A DNA stretch of 64,000 nt from Paenibacillus selenitireducens (GCF_002021565.1 NZ_MSZX01000017.1:36120-100119), one strand, 5' to 3'; shown: positions 46,801-55,603, numbered from the stretch's first letter. Notes: a model not told the origin generated them from the letters alone. Numbers and translations: made by a program.

Positions 46801-47607
46801 GTGTCCATTCTTGGAGAAGCAGGAAAAAATATTACTGTCCGTTTTTTAGTAAACCAAAAGAACATCTACCGTTCTAAAAGTAATGAATTTACGCTTAGTA
46901 AAGGTAGACTTCAAATGTATATGGGGATGAAGTCACGTGGAATAATCAAAATCGCCAATGAAAAACTCAAACCAAAGTTGTTTATCGAGAACTTTGGAGA
47001 GTCAAACCATGATTACTACGTAGAACTTTCTAAATGGGAGGCTAACCCATTAATCTTGTACACAAGTGCAGTCTTGGAGGCCTTGAATCCAAAGGAAAAG
47101 CGCTTTACAAAAAAGTCGGAGAACGAAGCATGGGAGATACTATTCAGCATTACTCAAGAGGAAGTATTGAATAGTGTCTCAACTTTAGAGGATGCTAATA
47201 AGATAATAACTATGAGGTTAGCCAATATCCAAACCGTTCAAAGGTCACCCCGGAAAGCAAGTGGACTCCCACCGGAAAACGTCAGATGGTCTGACCGAAA
47301 CTTTGTTGATTATTTCTTCATGAAATATCAGCAAATGACAGCTGAAACCCATCCAAGAATTAAGATGAAGACTGCCGAGGATTGCGTATACAAGCTGAGA
47401 AAGTATTATGACAGTGATGATAAAATAAGGGCACATATTGACGCTTTCTTCAAAGCGTACACTGGGAAGGACAATTATGCCCCTAAAGTCATGCTTGTTG
47501 GGAATGATGAGAATATCTATCAAGTTCAAATCTACATGAAACATGGAGTACTTGAATCAGAGTATGAAAGAGAAGAGTCGCAAAAGAAAAAAATCTACAC
47601 CATCTAA
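46801..47607 (+). CDS. Hypothetical island protein with a frameshifted 5' end
   Basis: A 268-residue frame from GTG 46801 without a recognised family; it is mixed charged/aliphatic, with no signal or membrane segment. A strong ribosome site (AAAGGAGGGG, 46734-46743) sits before ATG 46754, which opens another frame (MKMFDAYAKIPMVILG) and stops after 31 codons. Adding one base near 46780 would read MKMFDAYAK then DSYGDTRVSILGEAGK, giving one 284-residue protein. The gene is therefore probably frameshifted, or it uses GTG 46801. A terminator follows directly. Confidence 0.55.
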   Translation: MSILGEAGKNITVRFLVNQKNIYRSKSNEFTLSKGRLQMYMGMKSRGIIKIANEKLKPKLFIENFGESNHDYYVELSKWEANPLILYTSAVLEALNPKEKRFTKKSENEAWEILFSITQEEVLNSVSTLEDANKIITMRLANIQTVQRSPRKASGLPPENVRWSDRNFVDYFFMKYQQMTAETHPRIKMKTAEDCVYKLRKYYDSDDKIRAHIDAFFKAYTGKDNYAPKVMLVGNDENIYQVQIYMKHGVLESEYEREESQKKKIYTI

Positions 47608-47632
47608 AAAGCGCAGAATATGCGCTTTTTTT
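47606..47632 (+). terminator. Strong intrinsic terminator
   Basis: AAAAGCGCA / TGCGCTTTT with loop GAATA-type spacing, followed by a run of Ts. Confidence 0.85.
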
Positions 47633-47935
47633 CTGTTTTGTGTTGCCCCCGAATACATGAATAAGTGAACGACAGTTCATTATCAAATGTCCCTATGTAC
47701 ATTGAAAATGAATTAGTGTACATCGAAATATAGATAAATACCAAGTACCGTAAGGGTTTTCAGATGACAAATAAATAAAAATAAAGATATAAAATAAAGC
47801 TTATAAACTGTGCTTCGCAGATAAAGTGAGAGAATCTTTCCTTTTGGTTGAGTATTGATTAATATGTTTCTCTGACAAAGAGACGGCGTTTTCGCGCCGC
47901 ACCGCCCTGCCAATCTTATAATTTCTTTAATAAAT

Positions 47936-48047
47936 ATTGCGTGGAATTATGGCGTAGAATAGTAATTCTATGCTATTATTTCTCTACTGGTTGCCTCATA
48001 TCACGGCTAATCAGGTAAATAACGGGCTGAAATTATTGCGTAGAATT
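47936..48047. other. Repeated motif upstream of the tyrosine integrase (possible arm sites)
   Basis: ATTGCGTGGAATTA (47936), GGCGTAGAATA (about 47950), its near-inverted copy TAATTCTATGC (about 47965), and ATTGCGTAGAATTA (48034) lie in 110 bases just before the integrase gene. Integrase arm-type or autoregulatory sites are plausible. The rest of the gap 47650-48078 is AT-rich and shows no gene. Confidence 0.45.
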
Positions 48048-48078
48048 ATTTATGCCCTTTTTACGGGGAGAGATGAGT

Positions 48079-48900
48079 ATGTTAGACAAGTTCATTAGTG
48101 AAGGTTTACGAGGTAAGAGCGATGCTACGGTAAAGACCTACCGCCACGCTCTTCAACAGTTCAGCAAGTGGCTTGACGGTTGTGGAACTACCCTTGAGCA
48201 TTTCAGCCGCACAGACGTTCAGCAGTACGTTACATACATGGCAAGCAAGAAAAAGACAGCCGCTACAATTAACAAGGTCTATAACGCCATTAAGAAGTTC
48301 TGTAGGTGGGCTAAGAAGTTGGAGTGCATCGAGGACGTTCATATCATCAAAGCCCCCGACTACAAACAGACCGCCCCGAAAGCCCTAAATAAACTTGAGC
48401 GGAAGCGGCTTGAGCGAGAGGTAGACAGAAGCGGCAACAAGCGTGATTACGCTATTGTCAAGACTTTACTTTATACGGGATTAAGGGTATCTGAACTTAT
48501 AGCCCTAGACAAGTCTGACGTAGATCTCAGTGAACGTAAGGGCGAGTTGAGGGTTAGAGCAGGTAAAGGAAACAAAGCCCGTACATTACCCCTAGACGCT
48601 GATACAAGGTGGGCAATTAGAAAATATGTTGAGGAACGGACGGACGACCACGAAGCCCTATTTATCAGCAACAGAGACAAGCGTATTAGTGTTAGGAGCG
48701 TTCAGCACCTTTTAGAGCAACATGACCTCCACGCTCACCAACTCCGCCATACGTTTATTACAGGGCTTGTTAGAACCAATCAAGATATAGCGGTCATTCA
48801 ATCTCTTAGTGGTCATAGTTCAGCGGACATGATATTGCGCTACTCCAAGCCCACAGAGGAAGACAAACTAAGAGCCATTGAATGGCTTTATCAAGACTAA
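48079..48900 (+). CDS. Tyrosine recombinase (XerC/D-like integrase)
   Basis: A 273-residue integrase: SAM-like core-binding domain (TVKTYRHALQQFSKWL), then the catalytic domain with Arg in TGLRVSELIAL (about 135), Lys in GKGNKAR, HxxR in HQLRHTF (about 220), His in SGHSS and the nucleophile Tyr in ILRYSK (about 254). The ATG at 48079 lies six bases after GGGGAGAG; the upstream in-frame ATGs at 48052 and 48073 are less well placed. I see no obvious extra IntI-type domain between the catalytic boxes. Confidence 0.9.
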   Translation: MLDKFISEGLRGKSDATVKTYRHALQQFSKWLDGCGTTLEHFSRTDVQQYVTYMASKKKTAATINKVYNAIKKFCRWAKKLECIEDVHIIKAPDYKQTAPKALNKLERKRLEREVDRSGNKRDYAIVKTLLYTGLRVSELIALDKSDVDLSERKGELRVRAGKGNKARTLPLDADTRWAIRKYVEERTDDHEALFISNRDKRISVRSVQHLLEQHDLHAHQLRHTFITGLVRTNQDIAVIQSLSGHSSADMILRYSKPTEEDKLRAIEWLYQD

Positions 48901-48907
48901 ATCCATT

Positions 48908-48939
48908 GCGTCCATCTAACTTCGATGACGCTTTTTTTA
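48908..48939 (+). terminator. Terminator of the tyrosine integrase
   Basis: GCGTC-c-ATC / GATGACGC stem followed by seven Ts. Confidence 0.75.
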
Positions 48940-49343
48940 TTTCCTCTCTACCGCTAAATACAGGGATTGAAAACAATCAGGCATGATGTTGCAAGGAGAT
49001 TATGTGTCATCAACGGGCTTTATAAGGACTGTTAACAATTGTGTCTCCTTTCTTCATAAGGTGGCACATTTTTTCTTTTGTAAGCCCTTAGAATGGCTTA
49101 CAGAGGTATACCGGGTGACGAATGAATCGCGTCTTGTTGTCTCTGTGGAGTTTACTCTCGTATTCCGCGTACCAAATTTTTCTGAATTGGGTTGTACGTA
49201 CAGTCCTCTAAATGAAACGTAAGCCTCTCGCTCATTAATCCTAAAACCAGACATATACAGCCGTTTTGTTACAAATTTATACAATTGAACTCAGTTACAT
49301 GCTATAGTTGTCCTAATAGTAATTGTTTACTGGGGGTGACCAA
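48940..49343. other. Gene-free gap before the nuclease-HerA pair
   Basis: A small hairpin TAAGCC/GGCTTA near 49081-49100 and a 10-bp palindrome TGTACGTACA near 49194 are visible. No gene or confident promoter is seen. Confidence 0.35.
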
Positions 49344-50486
49344 GTGCAGACAATGCCGACAAAGACTATCCAAGAAGATGGAGGCTATTATGCCGTTAAA
49401 GGTTTCTTGTATCAATATGATAAAACTATACTTGAAATATTAAACAATCCGGATTCCGAGATAAAATTCGAACAAACACAAGATATTGATTATGAAGATT
49501 ATGTCATTCAAATAAAACATAAGGAAACACAAGAATTTTATAATAGTAAAATTTCAAAACCTATTTTACAACTGATTGATTTATTTGCTAAAGACCAAAA
49601 TAAGAAGTTTATTCTATACTGTCATTTTAAAGATATGGAATTATGTCAAAAAGTTTTAAATGTTGCTGAACTAGATAAAATATTAGGTGCGAAAAAAAAC
49701 GATTACACTTTACAAATTAAAGAAAAGTTCATTGGAAAGTTCATTCTTGAGTTTTCAAATAATTATGAAGAACAATTTTCAACTGTAATCGAAATTATTA
49801 AGGAGATTTATTCCTTGCCTGATAGAAACTCAGCGATTTACTACCATTCAATTATTAGAACTCGATTATTCCAACTTGCTATAAAAGAGAGAGAGCAGAG
49901 ATTTCTTAGAAAGGCCGATTTAGATGAATATATAAGCACGACTGATAAAACAATTTTCTATCTCTCTTATTCAAAGTATCTTGAAAATGTTAAGTATGAA
50001 TCTCTTTTGAAAAGGGAATTTTTCACTCAAAAAACTGTGAATTTACGTAATGTTGAAAGGCTATTTGTTATTGATGTTGACACTACAATAAATATGGTCG
50101 ATATTTACAAAATTATAGGGAAAATAATTACAACATATTTTAAGTTAGGTAAATCTCCTGCACCTTATATTTGCTTAAGGAATATTTCATTATTCCAATA
50201 TAATCGAATTAAACAAGATTTAATAGACTTGGAAATTACCTTTACGGATGGAACTTATTTTAATGGTGATAGATTTAGACTTGATTATTTAGTTAGCCCC
50301 TCAACTAAGGAAAATCAGGTAGTTGTTAAGATAATAAATGAAGATCAAATTGAAGAAGTTTGTAGTGGGGTTAGATTTAAAGAACATTACCATTTCTTCA
50401 TGGACACCCCACATAAGATTGAAACGGAGTATAAGAACATACATATTCAGATTAAGGAAACACAACAAATAACGAATATACTTTAG
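49344..50486 (+). CDS. DUF4297/Cap4-like nuclease (HerA partner)
   Basis: A 380-residue protein. The N-terminus has the pattern of DUF4297/Cap4-type PD-(D/E)XK nucleases: GYYAVKGFLYQYDKTILEI, then an acidic E...DIDYEDY strand and QIKHKET supplying the active-site Lys. The rest (about residues 120-380) is not recognised. It precedes a HerA ATPase gene by 15 bases, as in DUF4297-HerA defence pairs, where a HerA hexamer and nuclease form one complex that degrades DNA during phage infection. The start is GTG 49344 after GGGGGTG; ATG 49353 is possible. Confidence 0.65.
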   Translation: MQTMPTKTIQEDGGYYAVKGFLYQYDKTILEILNNPDSEIKFEQTQDIDYEDYVIQIKHKETQEFYNSKISKPILQLIDLFAKDQNKKFILYCHFKDMELCQKVLNVAELDKILGAKKNDYTLQIKEKFIGKFILEFSNNYEEQFSTVIEIIKEIYSLPDRNSAIYYHSIIRTRLFQLAIKEREQRFLRKADLDEYISTTDKTIFYLSYSKYLENVKYESLLKREFFTQKTVNLRNVERLFVIDVDTTINMVDIYKIIGKIITTYFKLGKSPAPYICLRNISLFQYNRIKQDLIDLEITFTDGTYFNGDRFRLDYLVSPSTKENQVVVKIINEDQIEEVCSGVRFKEHYHFFMDTPHKIETEYKNIHIQIKETQQITNIL

Positions 50487-50501
50487 TAAAGGGGATTTTA
50501 A

Positions 50502-52232
50502 GTGTCGACTATAATTACAAAAGAAGAAGTTGCACAAGTTGTTTCAGTTTTACCAAATAAAATTAAAATTCAAGTGACAGACATTGAAGCTTTCAAAGAA
50601 AATACAGAAAGTTTTTCAGTAGGCTCGTATCTTAGGGTGTCTGATAGTCAAGACTGCGCTCTTATTTGTATCATAGAAAATTTTACGATTGAAAAAAATG
50701 AAGAAAAAAAGAGCCAATATATTCTTGAGGCTGTGCCGATAGGTTTTTTGGATAGCGATAAAAAGTTTATTCGCGGCGGTAACAATATTGCTATTCCCCC
50801 TACTGGTGTTCAACCTGCTAAAAAAGAGGAAATTCAGTCAATATATAATGCTATTGAAGATAAAAAGATGTTTTGTTTTTCATCATTAGCTCAAGATACT
50901 TCTATTAAAATTCCTGTTAATGGTGATAAATTTTTCAACAAACATATTGCAGTTGTCGGTTCTACTGGTTCAGGAAAATCGCACACTGTTGCTAAGATTA
51001 TTCAAGAGGTAACAGTCGTAAAAGAAGGGAAATACGAGGGACTAAATAACTCCCACATAATAATTTTTGATATTCATTCGGAGTACAAGCAAGCTTTTCC
51101 AGATGCTAATTACATCGACGTCGATAGTTTGGTTCTACCTTATTGGTTAATGAATGGTGAAGAATTAGAAGAATTGTTAGTGGAATCGGGAGAAAATCAA
51201 GCATACAATCAAACTTCACTATTAAGAAGGCTTATAACTAGAAATAAACAAATAAAATCCGAATCTGAAAAAGTAATGTTTGATACACCCGTGCAATTTT
51301 CTATAGATGAAGTGGCAAACTGTATTGTAAATCTAAGTAAAGAAACTAGAAATGCGAAGAATCCCAAATCAATGTGCATCAAAGAAGGCGAAAAAGAATT
51401 TTCAAATGATGAAGAAAAGTTTGATTTGTATTTTGAAAAAGAATTTGATTTTGAAGAAACTAAGGCACAGTCAATAAACAAAGGGACTTATAATGATGGA
51501 ACATTAGAAAAGTTCATTTCAAGGCTCAAAAGTAAGCTAACAGACAAAAGGCTTGATTTTCTTCTAGGTGAAAAAGTAAATGGTGTATCTTTTGAAGATA
51601 CACTAATTCATCTCCTTGGTCATAGAGAAAATGAGAATGCTAATGTTACCATTATCGATTTAAGCGGAGTTCCCTTTGAAGTTTTAAGTATAACTGTTTC
51701 ATTAATTTCAAGATTAATGTTTGAATACGGATATTATTATAAAAAGCACATGGAAGTAACGAAGAAATCGCATACTCCCTTGTTACTTGTTTACGAGGAA
51801 GCGCATAAATATGTCCCGAAAAATCAAGCGGCTAAGTTTAATTCGTCTAGAATATCAATTGAGAGGATTGCAAAGGAGGGTAGGAAATATGGTGTAACTG
51901 CTATGATAGTAAGCCAAAGACCCTCCGAAATATCAGAATCAATTTTCTCACAGTGCAATAATTTTGTATCTATGAGATTAACTAATCCAGATGACCAAAA
52001 TTACGTGCGTCGACTGTTACCTGACAATTTAGGACCACTAACGGAGTCGCTTCCTACTTTACGAGAAGGTGAAGCTATAATTATTGGTGATGCCATTATA
52101 ATGCCTTCTTTGGTCTTAATGGAAAGATGCAGTCCCGAACCTTCATCTAATGATATTGATTACCTACAAGAATGGAAAAAACAGTGGCTCGAGGTTGACT
52201 TCGATAAAATATCAGAAAGATGGAAAAAGTAA
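50502..52232 (+). CDS. herA: HerA-type ATPase of a nuclease defence pair
   Basis: A 576-residue hexameric-type ATPase: Walker A GSTGSGKSHT near residue 152, FDIHSEYKQAF, Walker B LLVYEEAHKYVPKN near 427, and a HerA-like tail with RIAKEGRKYGVTAMIVSQRPS. An N-terminal beta-barrel (HAS-barrel-like) fits HerA. Gene start GTG 50502 behind AGGGGA. With the upstream nuclease it resembles DUF4297-HerA systems, in which HerA drives the nuclease. Confidence 0.85.
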   Translation: MSTIITKEEVAQVVSVLPNKIKIQVTDIEAFKENTESFSVGSYLRVSDSQDCALICIIENFTIEKNEEKKSQYILEAVPIGFLDSDKKFIRGGNNIAIPPTGVQPAKKEEIQSIYNAIEDKKMFCFSSLAQDTSIKIPVNGDKFFNKHIAVVGSTGSGKSHTVAKIIQEVTVVKEGKYEGLNNSHIIIFDIHSEYKQAFPDANYIDVDSLVLPYWLMNGEELEELLVESGENQAYNQTSLLRRLITRNKQIKSESEKVMFDTPVQFSIDEVANCIVNLSKETRNAKNPKSMCIKEGEKEFSNDEEKFDLYFEKEFDFEETKAQSINKGTYNDGTLEKFISRLKSKLTDKRLDFLLGEKVNGVSFEDTLIHLLGHRENENANVTIIDLSGVPFEVLSITVSLISRLMFEYGYYYKKHMEVTKKSHTPLLLVYEEAHKYVPKNQAAKFNSSRISIERIAKEGRKYGVTAMIVSQRPSEISESIFSQCNNFVSMRLTNPDDQNYVRRLLPDNLGPLTESLPTLREGEAIIIGDAIIMPSLVLMERCSPEPSSNDIDYLQEWKKQWLEVDFDKISERWKK

Positions 52233-52331
52233 TTTTAAGCGGTAAATATATATTTTTATATTAGAGTGAATATTAATAGGAAATAATAATAGGAAAGTGC
52301 AATTTTTCTTACAAGAGATGGAGGTAATGTA

Positions 52332-53498
52332 TTGCTAAGACTAAATGAAATTGAGATAAATAATATTAACTCTATATCTAATCTAAAACTGAAATTCAAT
52401 GAAGGGCTTAATATCTTATGTGGTACAAACGGTGTTGGTAAAACTACAATTTTAGAATGTATTGCTTGTTCTATATATGGCAGGATTAATGTCAGAAATT
52501 CAGTATCGTGTGATTTTGGTGAAATAAATACACTTATTAATAACAATGGAGAAATACTACATAATAAAGTACACATTCAACCAGATTACGCAGAAAAATC
52601 TATTAGAAGCATTTCTGAAGAAGAGTTAATTTATTATAATACATCTCACAGAAGTAGTTCGCGACGTATTGATCATGATTACGATATTGATAGGCCTCCT
52701 ATGTCTCCATTAGATGCAGTGAAAAGATGGTTATACAGAAATTATTTTGAACCTAGGGATGTAACGGAAGTTAAATCCATTAACTTAAACTTGATTCAAG
52801 ATTGCATTAATAGAATAGATAATAACATGTCTTTTCTGGAGGTGAAAGTTTCATCTCGTTTAAGTAAATTGTCTTCACATAATAAACGAGAGTACAGAAC
52901 GGTTGATGTTCTTGTGTCAACCCCATACGGAATAATGGATATTGGATACCTTTCTTCTGGTTATAAAGCATGTTTTACTATATTAATTGACCTGATAAGG
53001 CAGTTAGAAAGGCAAACAAATAATGAAGTGCAAGATTTTGAAGGTATTGTCTTAATTGATGAAATTGATCTTCATCTCCATCCTGAATGGCAGACTAAAA
53101 TAACTGCTATTATTAAATGGTTAATACCAAAGGCTCAAATCATAGTGACAACTCATAGTCCACATGTAATCCAATCTGCTCAAGCAGGTGAGATTATTCC
53201 TCTTGGAGTAGACAGTGAAAAAAACGTCTATGTTAGAGATTTACCAGAGAGTTCTGAATATGGGTTTCAAGGGTGGAATATTGAAGAAATACTTGTTCAT
53301 GTAATGGGCTTGAGTAGTCCAATGTCCAAGCTATTTCGTGAAAAGTTAGTGATATTTGAAAGAGGTCTCGCGACAGAAGATAAAGATCAGGTCGTTGAAG
53401 CTTTTAAATCATTAAGTGCAATGCTCTATTACAGGAATCCTCTTCAAGCATTGTTGAAAATCCAAGCATCAGAATTTTTAGAGGAAGATGAAGAATGA
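52332..53498 (+). CDS. ptuA: Septu-like AAA ATPase (PtuA type)
   Basis: A 388-residue SMC/ABC-like AAA_21 ATPase: Walker A GTNGVGKT (31-38), signature-type LSSGYK, Walker B VLIDEIDLHLHPEWQ, and switch H in VTTHSPHVI. No TOPRIM domain follows, so it is not an OLD nuclease. An HNH endonuclease gene overlaps its end by ATGA. The pair is the Septu layout (PtuA ATPase plus PtuB nuclease), a phage-defence system. Start TTG 52332 after GGAGG. Confidence 0.82.
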   Translation: MLRLNEIEINNINSISNLKLKFNEGLNILCGTNGVGKTTILECIACSIYGRINVRNSVSCDFGEINTLINNNGEILHNKVHIQPDYAEKSIRSISEEELIYYNTSHRSSSRRIDHDYDIDRPPMSPLDAVKRWLYRNYFEPRDVTEVKSINLNLIQDCINRIDNNMSFLEVKVSSRLSKLSSHNKREYRTVDVLVSTPYGIMDIGYLSSGYKACFTILIDLIRQLERQTNNEVQDFEGIVLIDEIDLHLHPEWQTKITAIIKWLIPKAQIIVTTHSPHVIQSAQAGEIIPLGVDSEKNVYVRDLPESSEYGFQGWNIEEILVHVMGLSSPMSKLFREKLVIFERGLATEDKDQVVEAFKSLSAMLYYRNPLQALLKIQASEFLEEDEE

Positions 53499-54238
53499 TA
53501 AAATTAAGCCGCCCTGACTGTCCTAGAGAACTCGAGCTAAGAAAGAAAGAACTAACAGATGATTACAAGGTAACTAAAAAATCTGTTTGGAAGAAAAAAT
53601 TTATTACTGAACCTTTATTGAAAATGTCATATGAAAAATGTGCTTTTTGTGAATGTAAATTAGTAGAGGAAGGAAAGTATATGCAAGTAGAGCATTTCCA
53701 TCACAAAAATAGTTATGAAGATGAAGTTGTTGATTGGAGTAATCTCTTGCCAATATGTATAAGATGCAATACACACAAGTTAGATCATGACACATATGAA
53801 AACGAAATAATTGACCCAACTATAAAAAATCCTAAAGATCACTTACTCTTTCATAAATATCGTATTTTGGGTAAAGACACAATTGGGAAATTGACTGTTG
53901 AAGTATTAGATTTAAATAACACTACTGAAATAGCAACACCACGATTTCAGATCGGAAATGGGATTTATGAGAAGTTAGAAGAGATTCTAGTAATCATAGA
54001 TAATTATATCGAAACAGCAAATGATTCCTTAGAGAAAGCGAAAGTTATTCGAAAAGTAAAGTCGACGTTAAAAAAGGGTACTGAAGTAGGTATATACAGT
54101 GCAACAGTTGCAACAGTATTGTTAAACGCGCCTGACTATCAAGTGATGAAAGCAGAAATGCAAAGAAAGAACATATGGACTAATCAAATTCAAGATATTG
54201 AAGATTCTATTACAAAAATAGCGTTAGATGTTCGATGA
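53495..54238 (+). CDS. ptuB: Septu-like HNH endonuclease (PtuB type)
   Basis: A 247-residue HNH nuclease: CAFCECKL zinc pair, catalytic strand VEHFHHKN, a Trp/Asn-rich SNLLPICIRCNTHK and NPKDHLLF. It resembles the TIGR02646-type HNH proteins found in Septu and retron contexts. Its ATG overlaps the ptuA stop (ATGA at 53495). It should cut DNA or other nucleic acid when the ATPase is triggered. Confidence 0.82.
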   Translation: MIKLSRPDCPRELELRKKELTDDYKVTKKSVWKKKFITEPLLKMSYEKCAFCECKLVEEGKYMQVEHFHHKNSYEDEVVDWSNLLPICIRCNTHKLDHDTYENEIIDPTIKNPKDHLLFHKYRILGKDTIGKLTVEVLDLNNTTEIATPRFQIGNGIYEKLEEILVIIDNYIETANDSLEKAKVIRKVKSTLKKGTEVGIYSATVATVLLNAPDYQVMKAEMQRKNIWTNQIQDIEDSITKIALDVR

Positions 54239-54522
54239 ATCTAATAATGTAGGGTTAAAACTCCATTGGGTTTACCATCTGTTGCTGTAGTAGCTAATTC
54301 AATAAAGTGAATAATTGGAAGATGCTTTGATTCCAATTATACTAGTGTAGTCATATTTTAATCTAATATTATAAGCGAATACTGTCACATCTTTAATTAA
54401 GTCTTTATTGAGCAGTCCACACATGTGGAGAGTGTGACGGTGTTGGTAAGAAAAGACCAATAACTGGGATGAATTGGGGTTAGTTCTCTACTTTCCTTAA
54501 TCCATTAAAAGTAAACTGATTG
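54239..54522. other. Gap before the AbiF unit
   Basis: It holds one arm of a 20-base inverted repeat (54373-54392) and a CATGTGGAG repeat (54422-54430). No ORF or RNA fold is otherwise recognised. Confidence 0.4.
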
Positions 54523-54612
54523 TTGACTTTATCATGCACCTGTCATATCATTGTGGTAACAGATCCGGCCCGCGCCTCTCCAATGGAAGCGTAAAGAGGG
54601 CCGGACATTTTT
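54523..54612 (+). ncRNA. AbiF-associated small RNA with its own promoter
   Basis: A promoter TTGACT (54523-54528), 17-base spacer, TATCAT (54546-54551) predicts a start near 54558. The transcript then forms TCCGGCCC / GGGCCGGA (54564-54571 with 54598-54605), holding an inner CGC..TCC-AAT-GGA..GCG hairpin, and ends in a T-rich tail near 54607-54612. The RNA of about 55 bases lies directly before the HEPN gene, the location of the known abiF RNA motif. Whether this sequence fits that model was not tested. Confidence 0.6.
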
Positions 54613-54630
54613 AAATACGGGTGATTTTTC

Positions 54631-55506
54631 ATGACCACAAATGCTGTCGTATTGAAACCTCCTACTACATATGAAAAACAGATTGAAATACTTCGTTCTA
54701 GAGGCTTAGTCATATCTGATGAAGCCAGCGCCCTCTCCGTATTAAAGCGAGTTAACTATTACCGATTTACTGCCTATGCTCTAACATTCAAACAAGATGA
54801 TGTGTTTTTTACGAATACAACCTTTGAACAGATACATAGACATTATGAATTTGATTCTCTTTTAAGACAGCACTTAATGAAAGTGATTGAATATGTTGAA
54901 ATCGCATTTAGAACACATACTGCATATACGATTGCCCATAATTACGGTCCTGATGGTTATAAAGATGAAATCATGTTTTTTAATACTGCTTGGTGTAAAG
55001 AATTTAATGAAGAACTCGGTAAATGCATAGCGAAATCGAAAAAAGATTCGTTTGTAGTCCATCATATTGCAAAATATTCAGGGAAATTCCCTATATGGGT
55101 AGCTGTGGAGGTGCTAACCTTCAGTTGGCTTTCCAAGCTTTTTAAGAATCTTAGGAATAAAGACAAGAAAGAAATATCGAAGCAATATAACTTACGATAC
55201 GAAGAAATATCTAATTGGCTTCATGTCTTAACAATAATTAGAAATCGTTGCGCGCATTATAGTAGGTTGTTTAATCAAAAGCTTCCTGTTAGCGTAAAGT
55301 TCAGGGAATCAGATAAAGTTAATTGTATTAATGAACATCAGTTATATGCTATGATCTTTAACTTGAAGTATCTTGTTATAGATTCTTCAATTTGGAATAC
55401 ATGGGTTATAGAATTAGAGGCTATTATAGAAAAGTATAGCGAAGTGGACATTAGACGATTGGGATTTCATGAGCAATGGAAGGAACAGCTAAGAAGTAAG
55501 TGTTAA
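54631..55506 (+). CDS. AbiF/AbiD-type abortive-infection protein (Abi_2, HEPN)
   Basis: A 291-residue Abi_2-family protein. N-terminus PPTTYEKQIEILRSRGL and NYYRFTAYALTF are typical; the HEPN ribonuclease motif RNRCAH (R-N-x3-H) lies near residues 204-209. HEPN members cut RNA and can halt growth on phage infection. An RNA that holds such toxins in check is known upstream of AbiF genes, consistent with the hairpin RNA here. GGGTGA precedes ATG 54631. Confidence 0.85.
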   Translation: MTTNAVVLKPPTTYEKQIEILRSRGLVISDEASALSVLKRVNYYRFTAYALTFKQDDVFFTNTTFEQIHRHYEFDSLLRQHLMKVIEYVEIAFRTHTAYTIAHNYGPDGYKDEIMFFNTAWCKEFNEELGKCIAKSKKDSFVVHHIAKYSGKFPIWVAVEVLTFSWLSKLFKNLRNKDKKEISKQYNLRYEEISNWLHVLTIIRNRCAHYSRLFNQKLPVSVKFRESDKVNCINEHQLYAMIFNLKYLVIDSSIWNTWVIELEAIIEKYSEVDIRRLGFHEQWKEQLRSKC

Positions 55507-55545
55507 TTGGAAAATAAGGAAAAATTGTATTATGATAGTCGTAGG

Positions 55546-55574
55546 GAAGGCAGTTTTTTAGCCTTCTTTTTTTA
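55546..55574 (+). terminator. Terminator downstream of abiF
   Basis: GAAGGC / GCCTTC stem followed by a long T-run (55567-55573). It could also act as a leader terminator for the helicase gene that starts 30 bases further on. Confidence 0.75.
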
Positions 55575-55603
55575 TTGACTATACATACGATTAGGAGACT
55601 AAC

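Noticed and set aside
48079..48900. Tyrosine recombinase as the integron integrase for the attC-like array
   Set aside because: It looks XerC/D-like without an obvious IntI-specific insertion and lies 10 kb away, separated by defence genes; not excluded, but unsupported.
49054..49284. Leftward 76-codon frame before the nuclease gene
   Set aside because: No ribosome site or family; probably chance.
54558..54612. CRISPR-type repeat next to the HEPN gene
   Set aside because: Only one hairpin is present and no spaced repeats were found there or elsewhere in the window.
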